From Arthrobacter sp. NtRootA1 (GTDB lineage Bacteria > Actinomycetota > Actinomycetes > Actinomycetales > Micrococcaceae): a DNA stretch of 64,000 nucleotides. Shown piece after piece: positions 62,070 through 64,000 of this stretch; the first letter of the stretch is position 1, and the number at the start of each line of letters is the position of its first letter. Both the position numbers and the translations under genes were made by a program. The stretch is from positions 2,294,001 to 2,358,000 of the forward strand of contig NZ_AP024630.1 of the NCBI RefSeq assembly GCF_019976975.1, in the 5' to 3' direction. Below the pieces are notes generated by a model. It searched no databases. It was given only the letters and a program-made list of their open reading frames with translations, and was not told the DNA's origin.

Positions 62070-62154
62070 TACCCACAATCTGCGGCCCGTACCGCCTGTT
62101 CCCTGGCACTGTGTGCAGGCGTTACGGCCGCTTCCTTAATTCCAGGAGGCAGAG

Positions 62155-62616
62155 TTGGCCGTTCGTGGATCCGCCGGCATGGCGGCTTCGTCCCAAGCGG
62201 AGTGCGGGACCTGGGACGCCCCGCCAGCTACCTACGTATTGCCCGTCAACTTCGGCGGTGCTGACGGGCCGGACCTGGCTACGGCTTGCCTGCTCCTTAA
62301 TATGCCACCGGGAACATTGATCCGGCGCCTGTGCCGCACCAAGCACACCGTTAGGTTGTTCGCAGCGCCTGCGGCCTCCGCCCTGATAGAGGTTCCGTGG
62401 GGGAGGGACTGGCACCAAATGGCCTACGCCGGGAGACAGATCAAAGCCGTGCCCCAGGGTTCCCTCACGCTTTCTGTCCTCGGCGTCACTCTCACCAGCT
62501 GTGACGGGTACACGGACGACCTCGTGGTGGGCCGCGTACGGGAGTGTTTTGCTGACTGTCTCATCGGTAGAGGTGATTCTGTGTGGTTTAGGTCTTCTCA
62601 ACCTAACGAATGTTAG
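62155..62616 (+). CDS. Hypothetical protein
   Basis: 153 aa from TTG 62155, which has a perfect AGGAGG at 62144-62149 with 5-nt spacing, the best evidence that it is translated. Contains G-A-D-G-P-D-L-A-T-A-C-L-L-L-N and S-A-L-I-E-V-P-W-G-R-D-W-H-Q-M. I recognise no family. The final codons overlap the TetR operator at 62603, so repressor binding sits at the end of this gene. Confidence 0.5.
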   Translation: MAVRGSAGMAASSQAECGTWDAPPATYVLPVNFGGADGPDLATACLLLNMPPGTLIRRLCRTKHTVRLFAAPAASALIEVPWGRDWHQMAYAGRQIKAVPQGSLTLSVLGVTLTSCDGYTDDLVVGRVRECFADCLIGRGDSVWFRSSQPNEC

Positions 62617-62620
62617 TTAG
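62603..62620. promoter_or_regulatory. TetR operator candidate 3
   Basis: CTAAC-GAAT-GTTAG followed by TTAG, 32 bp upstream of the second TetR gene. Same extended form as the site at 33316 before the first TetR gene 29 kb away. Confidence 0.65.
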
Positions 62621-62652
62621 ACTCATTCCGTTACGACCCTTTTGAGGATGAA

Positions 62653-63318
62653 ATGAGTCCATCTCCGCGTGAGCAGGCGAACGCTGCTGTCCGGGAATTC
62701 CTGTCCAAACGCGACTGGTCGGCACAGACGCCCGCCAGGAGGCGGATCCTCGTAGCTTTCCTCCGGCTGGCTGCCACCAACGGTTACAACTCAGTGAGCA
62801 TGCGTACGCTGGGCCGCGAGCTGGGCCTGAAGGCCCCAAGCCTCTATTCCAGTTTTCCGCAGGGCAAGGACCAGATCGTGGCCGAATCGCTCCTGTGGTT
62901 CACCCACGGATTCGCCCGTGACCTCCTTGATGCAGTGCAGGGAGCTTCGTGCGCGGGCGACTACTGGGCGGCCCTTGTCCGCTTCCATGTCGCCCAGCAA
63001 GTGAGCACCCCCGAGGCTGATCTCTGGAATCTTCTGGTTGCTTCGGACAAGGTGGCGGGATTCCTTGGTCAAGGACTGCGTGAAGAGTTGGCCTTTTGGC
63101 AGAGCCTGCACGAGGACATGTATACCGCTGCGGCCGAAGAGATGGGACTCGCCGTCACGCGGCAAACCATCCAAGCCATTTTTACGCTGCTCGACGGCGC
63201 CGCTCACTGGACCGCTTGGGACGGCACGGTAACGCATCTTGACGGCCTGGCGGACCACGGGGTGGCACTAACCCGTTCCTTACTTGAGGTCGGCACCCGA
63301 AGCCGGGCGAGCGCATAG
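62653..63318 (+). CDS. TetR-family regulator (paralogue of 32606-33268)
   Basis: 221 aa; GAGGATGA just upstream of ATG 62653. HTH with R-R-I-L-V-A-F-L-R-L-A, Y-N-S-V-S-M-R-T-L-G-R-E-L and P-S-L-Y-S-S-F-P-Q-G-K-D-Q-I; C-terminal helical ligand domain with W-N-L-L-V-A-S-D-K. Full-length similarity to the TetR at the other end of the cluster, and shared operators, suggest duplicated regulators that cross-talk. Confidence 0.93.
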   Translation: MSPSPREQANAAVREFLSKRDWSAQTPARRRILVAFLRLAATNGYNSVSMRTLGRELGLKAPSLYSSFPQGKDQIVAESLLWFTHGFARDLLDAVQGASCAGDYWAALVRFHVAQQVSTPEADLWNLLVASDKVAGFLGQGLREELAFWQSLHEDMYTAAAEEMGLAVTRQTIQAIFTLLDGAAHWTAWDGTVTHLDGLADHGVALTRSLLEVGTRSRASA

Positions 63319-63325
63319 GCCGCGC

Positions 63326-63342
63326 TGTCCCAACATGGCACA
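63326..63342. promoter_or_regulatory. 17-bp regulon dyad, site I
   Basis: TGTCCCA-ACA-TGGCACA, 62 bp before the second permease ATG, the same distance as site E before its paralogue. The segment between them also matches (for example GTGATTCAG and GAGGATTACATG). Confidence 0.65.
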
Positions 63343-63404
63343 ACGCCCTTCCTAGCCCCGTCGATACTGTGATTCAGAACTCTATATTTGGTGATGAGGA
63401 TTAC

Positions 63405-64000
63405 ATGAATAACACCACTCTTGACGCACCAAAGGTGTCGCGTCAGATCCAGGAGAACCGGCTCAGCGGCAACATGGGAGTGGGCGAACTCGTGATGAAC
63501 GTGCTCGCTTTCTCTTCACCCCTGGCCACGGTGGCCGGAACGCTGCCGGTCCTGCTCATGTTCAGCGGGCAAACTGCACCTGCCATCTACTTGCTGGTTA
63601 CGCTCATGCTGCTGATCTTCTCGGTGGGATTCGTCAAGATGAGCCGCAGCGTCCAGGGCCCGGGTGGTTTCTACTCCTTTGTCACAGCTGGACTGGGCAA
63701 GCCGGCAGGACTCGGGGGCGCTTTCCTGGCACTGTTTGGCTACATCTTTATCGGCTTCTTCGCGCCATCGTTCTTCGGGGTGACGCTCCAAGGGTTTGTA
63801 GCCAACACCCTCGGCGGACCGGATATTGCCTGGTACTGGTACGCGCTGGCCATCACGGCCCTTACCACCCTGCTGGCCTACAACCGCATCGATCTGTCCG
63901 CCAAGCTGCTGACCATCGTGATGTTGCTTGAAGTGGCGATCATCGTCGTGTTCGACGTCGTTTCGTTCTCGGCCAACGGGCTAGGGGCAGTGCAAAGTGC
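63405..64000 (+). CDS. APC-superfamily permease, second copy, 3' truncated by window
   Basis: 198 codons visible, open at the right edge. ATG 63405 has GAGGA 5 nt upstream. G-N-M-G-V-G-E-L-V-M-N-V-L-A-F-S-S-P, then F-V-K-M-S-R-S-V and Y-S-F-V-T-A-G-L-G-K-P-A-G-L-G-G-A are nearly identical to the permease at 52794; differences are mostly conservative. About six transmembrane helices seen. It likely transports a related substrate and is driven from a duplicated promoter. Confidence 0.92.
   Translation, partial: MNNTTLDAPKVSRQIQENRLSGNMGVGELVMNVLAFSSPLATVAGTLPVLLMFSGQTAPAIYLLVTLMLLIFSVGFVKMSRSVQGPGGFYSFVTAGLGKPAGLGGAFLALFGYIFIGFFAPSFFGVTLQGFVANTLGGPDIAWYWYALAITALTTLLAYNRIDLSAKLLTIVMLLEVAIIVVFDVVSFSANGLGAVQS

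Overview
The window reads as chromosomal or large-plasmid DNA of a high-GC actinobacterium, most likely a member of the Micrococcaceae (Arthrobacter / Paenarthrobacter type). This is inferred from the high GC, frequent GTG/TTG starts, strong AGGAG ribosome sites, IclR/TetR/GAF-Fis regulators and the protein families; no rRNA or core marker is present to prove it. Nearly everything is catabolic and accessory: about 50 genes, dominated by transporters, hydrolases, dehydrogenases and their local regulators.

Region 1 (1-18 kb) looks like a conjugate-scavenging island: three type I sulfatases (the first cut by the window edge), a LysR regulator and a beta-glucuronidase with both catalytic Glu residues in one run on +; a second LysR on - whose DNA-binding domain is almost identical to the first; a family-5 ABC importer (binding lipoprotein, permease, a permease-ATPase fusion, ATPase) with an IclR regulator; then a VanB-type reductase and a CYP199-like P450 (para-substituted benzoate demethylase type). 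Inference: sulfated or glucuronidated aromatics are deconjugated, imported and oxidised. A secreted beta-propeller glycosidase-like gene follows.

Region 2 (19.2-21.7 kb) is a degenerate scar: a tRNA-Leu 3' fragment with terminator (probable att site), a broken phd-doc toxin-antitoxin remnant, a frameshifted NERD-domain remnant and a 400-bp segment bounded by inverted repeats.

Region 3 (21.7-30.6 kb, -) appears to be one transcript: IclR regulator, hyuA, hyuB, MHS transporter, class III aminotransferase, RidA and a second class III aminotransferase, with TTCG-N7-CGAA dyads in the promoter region and a divergent MFS transporter.

Region 4 (32.6-64 kb) is a large catabolic cluster on + with one leftward dehydrogenase. 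It is bracketed by two paralogous TetR genes sharing CTAAC-N4-GTTAG operators, and contains a GAF/Fis-type activator, two D-2-hydroxyacid dehydrogenases, an aminotransferase, a FAH-family enzyme, a second hyuA-hyuB pair, IolD without the rest of an iol set, a semialdehyde dehydrogenase, three Gfo/Idh/MocA dehydrogenases, an SDR, an IlvD/Edd-type dehydratase, two paralogous APC permeases, a ribose/inositol-type ABC importer and a long FAD/Fe-S 2-hydroxyacid oxidase. The most striking signal is a 17-bp dyad, consensus TGTCYCA-N3-TGRSACA, seen in at least eight promoter regions from 30.7 to 63.3 kb, which I propose defines one regulon, probably controlled by the GAF/Fis protein. The cluster appears to encode an undescribed pathway for a cyclic, possibly amino- or lactam-bearing, polyol-like compound; its substrate cannot be read from the sequence alone.
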